From JBBDJB01 sp040880125 (GTDB lineage Bacteria > Planctomycetota > Planctomycetia > Pirellulales > JBBDJB01): 64,000 bases of DNA. Position 1 is the first letter of the stretch; each line of letters starts with the position of its first letter. Positions 52,237-59,855 of this stretch are shown piece after piece. The notes below the pieces were generated by a model. The model was not told the DNA's origin and ran no database searches. It worked only from the letters and a program-made list of their open reading frames with translations. The position numbers were made by a program, and so were the translations under genes. The DNA is taken from positions 1 to 64,000 of the forward strand of contig JBBDJB010000052.1 in NCBI GenBank assembly GCA_040880125.1, in the 5' to 3' direction.

Positions 52237-52373
52237 GTGGCACAGCATTTCAGTCTGTGCTGGTTTGGTGTAGCTGAATTCGTGAGAACTCAGATCTGCG
52301 CAGGGTTCGGCGGTACTGTCACGAGTTCAGCGACGCCCCTCTCCCTGGCCCTCTCCCCGGCGGGGAGAGGGAG
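52237..52373 (-). repeat. Composite palindromic repeat, copy D (inverted)
   Basis: The same inverted order as copy C: M3 (52237-52260), M2 (52270-52334, with several changes in both arms) and M1 (about 52335-52373, with an extra CCCTGGCC insertion). It fills most of the gap between the convergent sigma factor and DUF423 genes. Confidence 0.75.
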
Positions 52374-52402
52374 TACTGGCGGAGGCACTGTGCAACCAAG
52401 AG

Positions 52403-52837
52403 TTACGCCTGCATCGCGTCGTCGCGCTTGGGGCAGAACGTGCCGGCTCCGATGGCCAGGGCGATCCAGCCGATGATCAAGAGGCTGCCGCCGATCGGGA
52501 CGACGCGGACCATCCAGCCGTGCTGAGCAGCGGTGATGACCCAGCCATACAGACAGCCGCTAAAGAGCAGCACGCCGATCACAAACGCCCAGGCCGCCAC
52601 TTGCAAGGCTGTAGACGACCGCTGCAGCAGCAGTACACCCACGGCGAGGATCGCCAGGCTGTGGTACATGTGATAGCGAACGGCCGTCTCGAAGGCGTCC
52701 ATCCAGCGGTCAATGTCGGTGGCAGAGTGGCCCCGAGCCTCCAGGTAGCCCGGCATCCCGTGGGCACCGAACGCCCCTAGTGCCACGCCTGTGGCGCCGA
52801 AGACGGCGCCGCACAATAACCAGTGATGAGCTCGCAT
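52403..52837 (-). CDS. DUF423 family membrane protein
   Basis: A 144-residue membrane protein with four hydrophobic segments. The DUF423 signature opens the mature part (GAVFGATGVALGAFGAHGM), followed by the histidine-rich FETAVRYHMYHSLAILAVG. The final segment is GGSLLIIGWIALAIGA. The ATG at 52837 gives the usual family length; the longer frame adds 31 residues of no evident merit. Function is unknown. It is convergent with the sigma factor gene and separated from it by composite repeat copy D. Confidence 0.88.
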   Translation of the reverse strand: MRAHHWLLCGAVFGATGVALGAFGAHGMPGYLEARGHSATDIDRWMDAFETAVRYHMYHSLAILAVGVLLLQRSSTALQVAAWAFVIGVLLFSGCLYGWVITAAQHGWMVRVVPIGGSLLIIGWIALAIGAGTFCPKRDDAMQA

Positions 52838-53040
52838 AGATTTGCCTGCCGGAGGTTGGATTCTTGCGGGCGTTCTCGCGGTACCGGCCGCGCTGTCGTC
52901 CAGGGTACCGGTGGATGCCTGGAGAATCAAAGGGTCCAGGGCGCTGCTGATTCCACGAATCAGGCAGTTGATCAGTTTCTGGAATCATTTTTTAAGTGCC
53001 CCCGGTAGTTCGCTTCTGCAGGACCGGTGAGTGGCAATGG

Positions 53041-53080
53041 AAAAAGCCGTCCTCGCGGCGATGTGCGACGAGGACGGCTT
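53041..53080 (-). terminator. Intrinsic terminator of the secretin gene
   Basis: On the minus strand AAGCCGTCCTCG (53080-53069) pairs perfectly with CGAGGACGGCTT (53055-53044), with a 13-base loop and Ts at the end of the stem (53045-53041). It lies 36 bases after the secretin stop. Confidence 0.8.
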
Positions 53081-53116
53081 GGAAGTAGTAACAATCGGAA
53101 AGCGGCTTGCCGCACG

Positions 53117-56100
53117 TTACGGCAGCGGCGTCCCCGGCGGCTCCTCCTCTTCCTGGATGATGATCCGCGGCGTGACCATCATCATCAGGCTTTCCGTTTG
53201 ACGGCCGATGCCGACGTTGCGGAACAGCCGGCTCACGTAGGGCACCTTGCTGAGCAGCGGCACGCCGAACTCATTGCGGCCCTCCGAAAGGCGTTTGATA
53301 CCGCCCAACAGCACCGTACCGCCGTCGGGCACGCTGACGGTGGTCGTGACGCTCACCAGCGAGAACGTCGGCTGCTGCACGGTCGTGCCGGTGCGCTCTA
53401 TCGTCTCCTCTTCTTCTTCGTTGCGGACCGAATCGTCATCTTCGTCCACGCCGCTGCTGCTGCTGTTGGTGGAACTGCTCGTGCCCTCGAAGGTAAACTC
53501 TTCGATCTCGCCGATCTGGCTGAAGAAGGGAATGACCGTTAATCGCACGTAGCGCCGGTCGTTGGAGACCACCGCCTGAATCGTCATGAACGTGCCTTCA
53601 GAAAGCACCACGATCACCGGCTGCTGGGCGGCGGCAAAGTCGCCCACCACCGGCACCACGCTCACCACGAACGGACGCTGCGAGGTGTCTGAGACGAGGG
53701 CCTGCTGACCGTTGAACAGCGTGACCTTCGGCGCCTGTAGGATGTTCGTGCGGCGATCGCCCTGTGCGGCATTGATAAGGAAGTACGCCTCGATGTCGCT
53801 GAGGATCGCGAAGCCGAAGCTCGCCACGTCCACCGGCGAGCCGAAGGTCGGTGTCGCCAGTGAGAAGGACTCCTGCCGGAACGGCACGTCCAGATCCGCC
53901 GTGAACGCCGGCAGACCACCGGGTGACGCGGGCGGACGAACGCCGACAGTCGCACTAGGATGGTCGCCCTCGTTCTGCGGCGGGAACGGCACGTCGTCTT
54001 CGATATTGAAGTCGAAGTCGATGCCGATCCGCTCGAAGAACTGATCGCTGACGCGGATGAATCGCACCTCGATCGTGACCTGCAGATCCTGCAGACGCCG
54101 CAACTGCTCCAGCAGATCGGCAATCTGCTCGTGAACTTCCTCGGTCTGGCTGATAACCAGGCTCAAGTTGGTCTCGAATTCCTTGATGGTGCCCAGGCCG
54201 CCATTTTCCTGCCAAGAGTCGACCGCCACGGTAGTGGTGATCAGCTCGATGAGCGAATCGAAGTCGGCGGCACTCCCACCACCCAATCCGCCCGGCCCGG
54301 CGCCGATCGGCTGCGGCTGTCCGCGGAGCGGCGACATCAATCCGGCCGGTCCCTGCGGCTGCCCGAGTCCGCCGGGCAGTTGCGCCAGCACTTGCGGATT
54401 GATCACCCCGGAACCTGCGCCACCGTTCGCGCCGGCGATGACGGCCTCCGGCGGGCGGCCGGCGAGCCCTGCCCCGCCGTACCCGATGGCGGCGTAGGCG
54501 TCGTTGAGCGCGCCTTGCAGGCCCATGTTCGAGTTGGGCGTGAAGTTGGGGATCGGAATCACCAGATCGGCCACGATGTATGTATCCGCGTAGACTTCGC
54601 CTTTGCGGAGTTGCTCGCTGGTAATCTTGAGCACTTCGTCCTGGATGACGTAGCTCAAGTGAAGCGGTTCGAGGATCAGCCGCAGGACGCTCTCCAGGGC
54701 GATCTCGCTGTTCAGGTGGAGCGTCACCGGTGCATCGGTGCTGACGCCCTCCTCGGTCAGGCCGCGCGGATCGAGGTGAATATTGATGCCGGTCAGTCGC
54801 GACAGTTGGTCCACGACTTCCGCCAGCGGCCGCTCGCTGTACTCGACCATCACCGGCGTACGCAGCTTCCGCTTGATCTCCAACTCCCGTTCGCTGAGCC
54901 GGCTGCGAGCGTTGCGCTCATTCGATCGGCGGCGGCGTTCGGTGAGCTCTTGCCAGTCCTTGGGATCGCCATAGTCGATCGGAATATCATTCGGCATCAC
55001 GGACGACCATTCCACGTCCCGCATCGTTGCGTCAAAGGATTGCTCCTTGGCGTCCGCCAGGCGCAAATTGTCGTAGTTGCGAACGATGAACTTCGCTTCC
55101 TGCCAGAGCTGTTGGACGATCGGCTCGTCGGGCGCTAACTCGCGCGCCCGCTTGGCGACTACTTCCATCTCCTTGAAGCGGTTCTCGTCGCGGAGTTGGT
55201 TGAACTGGTCAACCAGCTCGGCGATCTTTGTTTGCACGTCGGATCGGGCCTGGCGCTGGCGGTCAATCTCCTCCAGCACGCGCTTATTCGACTCGTCCAG
55301 TTCCAGATGAGCGCGATTGTCGTTGATGTACTTCTCCAGCTCAGTGATGCTCAGATCGACACGGCGCAAAAGCTGCTGCCGGGCATTGGGCTCGACGCCG
55401 GAGTTTTCCACCGACTGCTTCGCCTGCTTGAGCAGCTCCAGGGCGCCGGCTGGATTGCGCTCGCGGAGTTTGCGAGCTTCCGTCTGCTGGCGGGTGATCT
55501 CGGCCGATAGCTTCCGCGCGAGGATCTGCTGGTCCGTGCCGGCCTGGTCGATCAGCGGCGGCTGAATATCCTCGGGCGACGTGCTCGTGGTGAGCATTTG
55601 CAAATGCCCGTGCAGGCGCTCGCGGGCCGCCGGATCGAGCTGGTCTTCGCGCTGTTGCGCCTCGCGGAACAATTGGAGCGCGCGATCCAGATCACGCTCT
55701 CGCAGCGCCTGTTCGCCCTGTTGGAGCAGCTCTACTGGCGGCATCGCAGGTAGCGGTTCGGCTTGTCCGGGGCCGGTCTGCTGCGCAAGGGCCGACAGCA
55801 TCGATCGGCCGCCGGTGTTATCTTGCGCGCCGGCCAACACGTTCTGAGAGTTGTCCTGTTGCGGCAGGAACAGCCCCTGCTGCGCACCGCCGGCAACCAA
55901 CGGCTGCCCGCTGGCGTGTTGCACGGACGAACCTTCGGTGCGGCTGCGGGCTACGTCCAATAGCACCAGCGCGGGACGGTCCTCGCCACGCACGAACAGC
56001 GTGTCGGGTACGCCCAGGCCTTGGGCCTGCTGTGCCAGGCGTTCGGCCCGGTCGACGTCGCCTTCGATCAGTGCTCCGCGCGCCTGACGCAGCAGCTCCA

Positions 56101-57253
56101 GCGACTGTTGTTTGAGTTGCTCCATGCCGCGGCCGTCGGTCGCGTTGCCGGGCACGTTGGCCGCGGGCGGCGCGGCGGTCGCTTGACGCGACCCGGCCGG
56201 TGCTGGTGGCACCCCTTCCTCGCGGACCTTATGAATGCGCGCGAGCAGGGCGTTCGGGTCGGCCTGCGGCGTGGGATTCCCCTGGACGAGGCTCAAAGCG
56301 TCGGTCGCCAGACGCTCGGCTTCGCTCAGATCGTTCCAGGCCAACAGCGCTTCGGACTGCCGGCAGAGCAGTGCGGCGTAGTCGCGATTCCAGGCCGGCG
56401 TGTTTTGTATCTCCTGCGGCTGTGCCTTCAGGCCTTCGTAATCGTGAATGGCGGCCTCGACCTTGGCGGGCGAGTCCTGCATGGGAGCGTATGGCATTTT
56501 GATCTGCTTGGCTTCCTCCAGATGCCCGCGCGCCCGGCGAAGATCGCCGACGGCCAACGCCCGGCGGGCGGACAGTAGCGCCTTGTCGGCGGCCGCACGC
56601 TGTTCGCTCGAGGCCGCGTGCCGTCCGGCAGGCGAAGTGGACAGGATTCGCGGCAGCGGATCGGCGGCAACGTGTTCGGGCGTCACTTCCGGCGCGTCGT
56701 CATACGTGGCTAGACGCGTCGGATTGGCCGAAAGTCGGCGCGGCGCGGCCAGATGCTCGATCGCATCGGGATCTGCCGCGGGCGCAAGCGCCGGATCGAC
56801 ATGCGTCTGGCTGTACCGCTGGCCCAATTGTTCACTTCGTTGTAGGAACGGATCGACCGCATCGGCTGCGCCGGCATCGCTCGGGACGCTGGGCCGAGCC
56901 CCTTCGCTGGGAAGCGACGGCTCCCCGTGGCGCGCCCGGGCGGCGTCAAAGTCGCGGCGGGCCTTCGCCGGCGTGTCGCCGAAATGGAACAGGTTGAAGC
57001 GGACATCCGACTGCTCGGTGCGGCGGATCAGCGAACCGGCCAGCTCCCAGTCGCCGCGCTTCATGGCGTCGCGGGCTTGGGCGAGAAGCTGCTCGACCTG
57101 GTTCTTGTCCAGCTTCCGTTCCTGGTCAGCGCCGGCTTGTCCCACCGCGGCGGCCGAAAGCCACGCCTGGGCCGCGGGCGGAAGCGAGCCCGCCCAAGCC
57201 AGCGCGGCGGCCAGGCCGCAGAGAAAGGTAACCGATACCGCTAACCGCTTCAT
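53117..57253 (-). CDS. Very long secretin (type II/IV pilus secretion-like outer-membrane protein)
   Basis: A 1378-residue exported protein. The ATG at 57253 opens a signal sequence (VSVTFLCGLAAALAWAGS); a TTG at 57265, seven bases after AAGGAG, is an equally good start. Residues of about 40-780 are helical repeat units resembling TPRs (LLAQARDAMKRGDWELAGSLI, LLRQARGALIEGDVDRAERLAQQAQ) and a coiled-coil stretch. An STN/N0-like domain near 798-880 (PVMVEYSERPLAEVVDQLSRLTG) precedes an N1/N3-like region and the C-terminal secretin core (VPDGGTVLLGGIKRL near 1308, then LSKVPYVSRLFRN). No other secretion gene is adjacent. Such TPR-secretin fusions are known in Planctomycetes, but the partner system is not clear. 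Confidence 0.87.
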   Translation of the reverse strand: MKRLAVSVTFLCGLAAALAWAGSLPPAAQAWLSAAAVGQAGADQERKLDKNQVEQLLAQARDAMKRGDWELAGSLIRRTEQSDVRFNLFHFGDTPAKARRDFDAARARHGEPSLPSEGARPSVPSDAGAADAVDPFLQRSEQLGQRYSQTHVDPALAPAADPDAIEHLAAPRRLSANPTRLATYDDAPEVTPEHVAADPLPRILSTSPAGRHAASSEQRAAADKALLSARRALAVGDLRRARGHLEEAKQIKMPYAPMQDSPAKVEAAIHDYEGLKAQPQEIQNTPAWNRDYAALLCRQSEALLAWNDLSEAERLATDALSLVQGNPTPQADPNALLARIHKVREEGVPPAPAGSRQATAAPPAANVPGNATDGRGMEQLKQQSLELLRQARGALIEGDVDRAERLAQQAQGLGVPDTLFVRGEDRPALVLLDVARSRTEGSSVQHASGQPLVAGGAQQGLFLPQQDNSQNVLAGAQDNTGGRSMLSALAQQTGPGQAEPLPAMPPVELLQQGEQALRERDLDRALQLFREAQQREDQLDPAARERLHGHLQMLTTSTSPEDIQPPLIDQAGTDQQILARKLSAEITRQQTEARKLRERNPAGALELLKQAKQSVENSGVEPNARQQLLRRVDLSITELEKYINDNRAHLELDESNKRVLEEIDRQRQARSDVQTKIAELVDQFNQLRDENRFKEMEVVAKRARELAPDEPIVQQLWQEAKFIVRNYDNLRLADAKEQSFDATMRDVEWSSVMPNDIPIDYGDPKDWQELTERRRRSNERNARSRLSERELEIKRKLRTPVMVEYSERPLAEVVDQLSRLTGINIHLDPRGLTEEGVSTDAPVTLHLNSEIALESVLRLILEPLHLSYVIQDEVLKITSEQLRKGEVYADTYIVADLVIPIPNFTPNSNMGLQGALNDAYAAIGYGGAGLAGRPPEAVIAGANGGAGSGVINPQVLAQLPGGLGQPQGPAGLMSPLRGQPQPIGAGPGGLGGGSAADFDSLIELITTTVAVDSWQENGGLGTIKEFETNLSLVISQTEEVHEQIADLLEQLRRLQDLQVTIEVRFIRVSDQFFERIGIDFDFNIEDDVPFPPQNEGDHPSATVGVRPPASPGGLPAFTADLDVPFRQESFSLATPTFGSPVDVASFGFAILSDIEAYFLINAAQGDRRTNILQAPKVTLFNGQQALVSDTSQRPFVVSVVPVVGDFAAAQQPVIVVLSEGTFMTIQAVVSNDRRYVRLTVIPFFSQIGEIEEFTFEGTSSSTNSSSSGVDEDDDSVRNEEEEETIERTGTTVQQPTFSLVSVTTTVSVPDGGTVLLGGIKRLSEGRNEFGVPLLSKVPYVSRLFRNVGIGRQTESLMMMVTPRIIIQEEEEPPGTPLP

Positions 57254-57671
57254 CGTCGTGGTCAATTCGATTCTCCTTATCGGAAGCGTCGACTCCTCGA
57301 CCGACCTGGCGCGATTTCGTCTGAAGCTTCGCCGCACATCCACTTGCTCGGCGGCCGAGGCCGCGAGCCGGGCACGCTCTCTCCCGCAGCCGGCCTGAAC
57401 GACGAGGCGCGGCGCGAGGAAATTCCCTGACGGATGCACCAGTGACGGGATTTCGACAGACGTTTCACGAGAACCGGCAGAAGAGAGGCGGGATAGATAT
57501 CGGCGTGCCGAAAGTTGGTCAAGGCCAGTTCCGCACAGAGCGGGCGTGGACGCTCGGAAATCTTGGATTGGCGACTTCGCGAAGTCAGTCATGTCGTTCA
57601 TTCCGTTGGTGTGTAGACACCTGGCGGCGGCGGAGTTTTTCAACGCGCTCTTAAGGGGGGGCCCCATGTTT

Positions 57672-57743
57672 CGTTGAATAAGTCAGCGTCCCTTATGCGT
57701 GGCGCTCGAGCGCCACGCAGTTTTTCGTGAGGTTTGTTCAACG
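57672..57743. repeat. 72-bp concentric dyad
   Basis: A perfect 24-base palindrome made of two 12-base arms (TGCGTGGCGCTC and GAGCGCCACGCA, 57696-57719) is followed by GTTTTT. A second, outer stem CGTTGAA (57672-57678) with TTCAACG (57737-57743) has exactly the same centre. It could be a terminator for rightward transcription, but no plus-strand gene precedes it. A remnant end of a mobile element is an alternative. Confidence 0.5.
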
Positions 57744-57843
57744 GCCGGTTTTGAGAAGTGTTTAAAAACTCTCCATTCCTAGTTGTTTTACCCTAGGTGC
57801 TTCGATCGCGTTCGACGTGATTTCTCGCAAGGTGGCCTACCAA

Positions 57844-57942
57844 CAAAAAAAGCCTGCAACGCGAGACTTTTTCTCGCATATGCAGGCTCTTTGGATACCC
57901 GGCCGCGCTCGGCCCAGGCCCCGCTAGATACCGTCGAATTGT
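57844..57942 (-). ncRNA. Candidate small RNA, about 100 nt
   Basis: A stand-alone minus-strand transcription unit without an ORF. The predicted start is about seven bases after a strong promoter (57949-57976). The RNA would contain a small hairpin GGCCG-AGCG-CGGCC and end in a terminator: AGCCTGCA (57888-57881) and GCGAGA (57877-57872), a short loop, then TCTCGC and TGCAGGCT (57866-57851), followed by seven Ts (57850-57844). It matches no RNA family I recognise; it lacks SRP RNA and 6S RNA signatures. It sits upstream of, and pointing toward, the secretin gene, in a 777-base gap between that gene and the GxxExxY element. Confidence 0.5.
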
Positions 57943-57948
57943 GCTGTT

Positions 57949-57976
57949 ATTGTAGCATCGGACGGCGAATTGTCAA
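57949..57976 (-). promoter_or_regulatory. Promoter of the candidate small RNA
   Basis: On the minus strand a perfect -35 TTGACA (57976-57971) and a -10 TACAAT (57954-57949) are separated by 16 bases. This is the best sigma-70-type match seen in the window. Confidence 0.6.
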
Positions 57977-58030
57977 CACAGTTTTATGTATGTGTTACTG
58001 GGCCCAAGGCGCACTGGGGGAGCGGATGGG

Positions 58031-58614
58031 AACCGCAGAGACGCAGAGGCGCAGAGGTAAGGAAGGAGTTTGGAAAAAAGTTTGGGGGAATTGGCGTCGC
58101 TGGATCGTCAGGATAAGGTGCGCTATCGTCCACTCTCTGTGCTTGTGTCACGAGGCGGTTGTTTTCGATAACTCACAAGGAGCGGCTGTGGCGAAAGAGG
58201 ATGCGCTGACCGGCGAAATCATCGGCGCCGCGATTGACGTTCATCGAGAGATTGGCCCGGGAATGCTGGAGTCGGCTTACGAGCAGTGCCTGTGCCACGA
58301 GCTTACGCTGCGCACATTGCGGTTTCAGCGGCAGGTGCCCTTACCGGTGGTCTATAAAGGCGTGCGACTGGAATGCGGTTACCGCATGGATATCGTTGTG
58401 GAATCGACCGTCCTGGTCGAGTTGAAGACGGTCGAAAAGCTTCAGCCCATTCACGAAGCACAGTTGCTCACGTACTTGAAAATCTCTGGACTAAAGCTCG
58501 GACTGCTTATCAACTTCAACGTGCCCGTTTTGAAGCAAGGCATCAAACGCATCGTCCACAACTACAAATATCCCCTCTCTTGACTCCTCTCTGCGCCTCC
58601 GCGTCTCTGCGGTT
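58031..58614. mobile_element. Inverted-repeat element carrying a GxxExxY gene
   Basis: A 584-base unit bounded by near-perfect inverted repeats: 58031-58057 (AACCGCAGAGACGCAGAGG plus 8 more bases) and 58586-58614. It holds only the GxxExxY gene. Repeats of this CGCAGAGG type are common beside GxxExxY genes in several phyla, so this is likely a small non-autonomous mobile unit. No target duplication was verified. Confidence 0.65.
58188..58583 (+). CDS. GxxExxY family protein
   Basis: A 131-residue protein named for its motif, here GMLESAY in GPGMLESAYEQCLCHEL. Further family marks are IIGAAIDVHREIG at the start, YRMDIVVESTVLVELKTVEKL in the middle (a pattern recalling PD-(D/E)XK nucleases: D, then E-x-K) and AQLLTYLKISGLKLGLLINFN near the end. 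The GTG at 58188 follows AGGAG by five bases and gives the standard family length; the longer frame upstream runs through the terminal repeat. Its enclosure in a repeat-bounded unit suggests it travels with, or helps mobilise, that unit; the activity is not established. Confidence 0.88.
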   Translation: MAKEDALTGEIIGAAIDVHREIGPGMLESAYEQCLCHELTLRTLRFQRQVPLPVVYKGVRLECGYRMDIVVESTVLVELKTVEKLQPIHEAQLLTYLKISGLKLGLLINFNVPVLKQGIKRIVHNYKYPLS

Positions 58615-59053
58615 CGTTCGCTATGTCCGATCGAACCCGCCTTCGTCATACGCCGCGCAAGCGATGCCATCAAAAGAGGAAGGGCCACCGAGCGTGCGGG
58701 TGACGCTCGGTGGCCCCAAGGGATGCGGGAGTGTAGGCGGGATGAGTTGGAGTGTTGCGGGTGGCCTGGCGTTCGGCCGGCAAGGGGTGGGGCTTGCCGT
58801 TGGCTGTCGCCGGGCCTTCTCTCTCTTCTACCGCCGGTCGTCTATCGCACAGCGCGTGCCAAGGTCCCCGTTGCGGCTTGGATTGGCGGGCCTCGGAAAG
58901 ACAACTCGTTATTACCAGCAATGTTAGTGTGGTTGGTGGGCGATGGATTTTTCGCAAGACGATTTCCGGCAAATCGGTAATACGCGGCGTAAGCGTTACA
59001 ATCGTTGTAAATTTTGCTCGCGCACTTCTGAAGAGGTTTCCCGGAGACCAACT
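58615..59053. other. Intergenic region with a 13-bp stem-loop
   Basis: 439 bases without a supported gene. A perfect hairpin GGCCACCGAGCGT (58683-58695) with ACGCTCGGTGGCC (58703-58715) and a 7-base loop lies near the left end; no T-tract follows on either strand. The rest shows no repeat of the families found elsewhere, nor a clear promoter for the next gene. Confidence 0.55.
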
Positions 59054-59590
59054 ATGAAACACACAATTTGCCACATGCTGCTTGCTCTCGCTGCGGCCGT
59101 TCCGGCGAACGCCGCTGACGAGGCAGACCCAGTTCAGCAACTGGAAAGCAAGATCGTCACGTCGTTGGAAACGGGAGATTGGCACGACGCCAGCGAACAG
59201 TTCGTCCTCGCCATTTGGTCCGACTTCAAGACAGCTCATTTGAAAGAGAGGCCTCAGCCAGCGCGGCCCAATGGGCGGTATGAAGACTTCGTGGGAAAGT
59301 TCGCACGTACGGAATCGGCGGGCATGCGAGTCTACTTAACCGTCTCGCGCAGCGAATCCGGACGGTTTTTCATTGAGTTGGAAGGCCATGTGATCCCGGC
59401 AGTCACGACGGACGGCAACATCTACTTTACGACCGGTGACGTGGTGCATTCCAGACTGCCAATGCTCGCGGACAAACGGTACGCCGCCCTGGAGATGTTT
59501 CTGATCACGCAGGTGGACGGTGAGTTTGCCTTCACAAGCCCCGGTAGCAGTTCCACGTTCCGACGTAAGCTAGTGAAGTTGGCGGAATAG
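59054..59590 (+). CDS. Small secreted hypothetical protein
   Basis: A 178-residue protein with a signal peptide (ICHMLLALAAAVPANAA, cleavage likely before DEADP). The mature part has helices at first (VQQLESKIVTSLETGDWHDASEQFVLAIW) and then beta-strands (MRVYLTVSRSESGRFFIELEG, GNIYFTTGDVVH, VDGEFAFTSPG). No family is recognised. Base composition is a little less GC-rich than in neighbours. It stands alone between the GxxExxY element and the oad operon, followed by a repeat element. Confidence 0.65.
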   Translation: MKHTICHMLLALAAAVPANAADEADPVQQLESKIVTSLETGDWHDASEQFVLAIWSDFKTAHLKERPQPARPNGRYEDFVGKFARTESAGMRVYLTVSRSESGRFFIELEGHVIPAVTTDGNIYFTTGDVVHSRLPMLADKRYAALEMFLITQVDGEFAFTSPGSSSTFRRKLVKLAE

Positions 59591-59611
59591 AATTGCGCGA
59601 CGTGATGGGTG

Positions 59612-59754
59612 GGTGCCACGGCGGGCTTGCCCCGCCGTGCGCGGACCGGGCAACGGCTCTTTGAGCTTCGAGGTCGCGACTTTCGTCTGTGCAAAGGCAG
59701 CATTTTGTCAGGTACTTTACACGAGGCACGGCGGGGCAAGCCCGACGTGGCACC
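59612..59754. repeat. 143-bp element with 29-base inverted ends
   Basis: The arms 59612-59640 and 59726-59754 are reverse complements except for one base. Each arm is itself a palindrome (ACGGCGGG-CTTG-CCCCGCCGT), so the element can fold as one long stem or two cruciforms. It lies between the secreted protein and the 3' end of oadA (convergent) and contains no ORF of merit. A MITE-like origin is likely. Confidence 0.7.
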
Positions 59755-59855
59755 GGCGCAAATGGCCGCATCGATTGTGCGGGAGCGATTCTCTGGGTCG
59801 CACACGGCTGGACCAGCCAGCAGTGGCACCCTGAAGGCCCGACCGTGACAGAGCG

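Noticed and set aside
58670..59239. A 189-codon minus-strand ORF between the GxxExxY unit and the secreted protein
   Set aside because: It runs through a hairpin and the 5' half of the secreted-protein gene and has no recognisable features.
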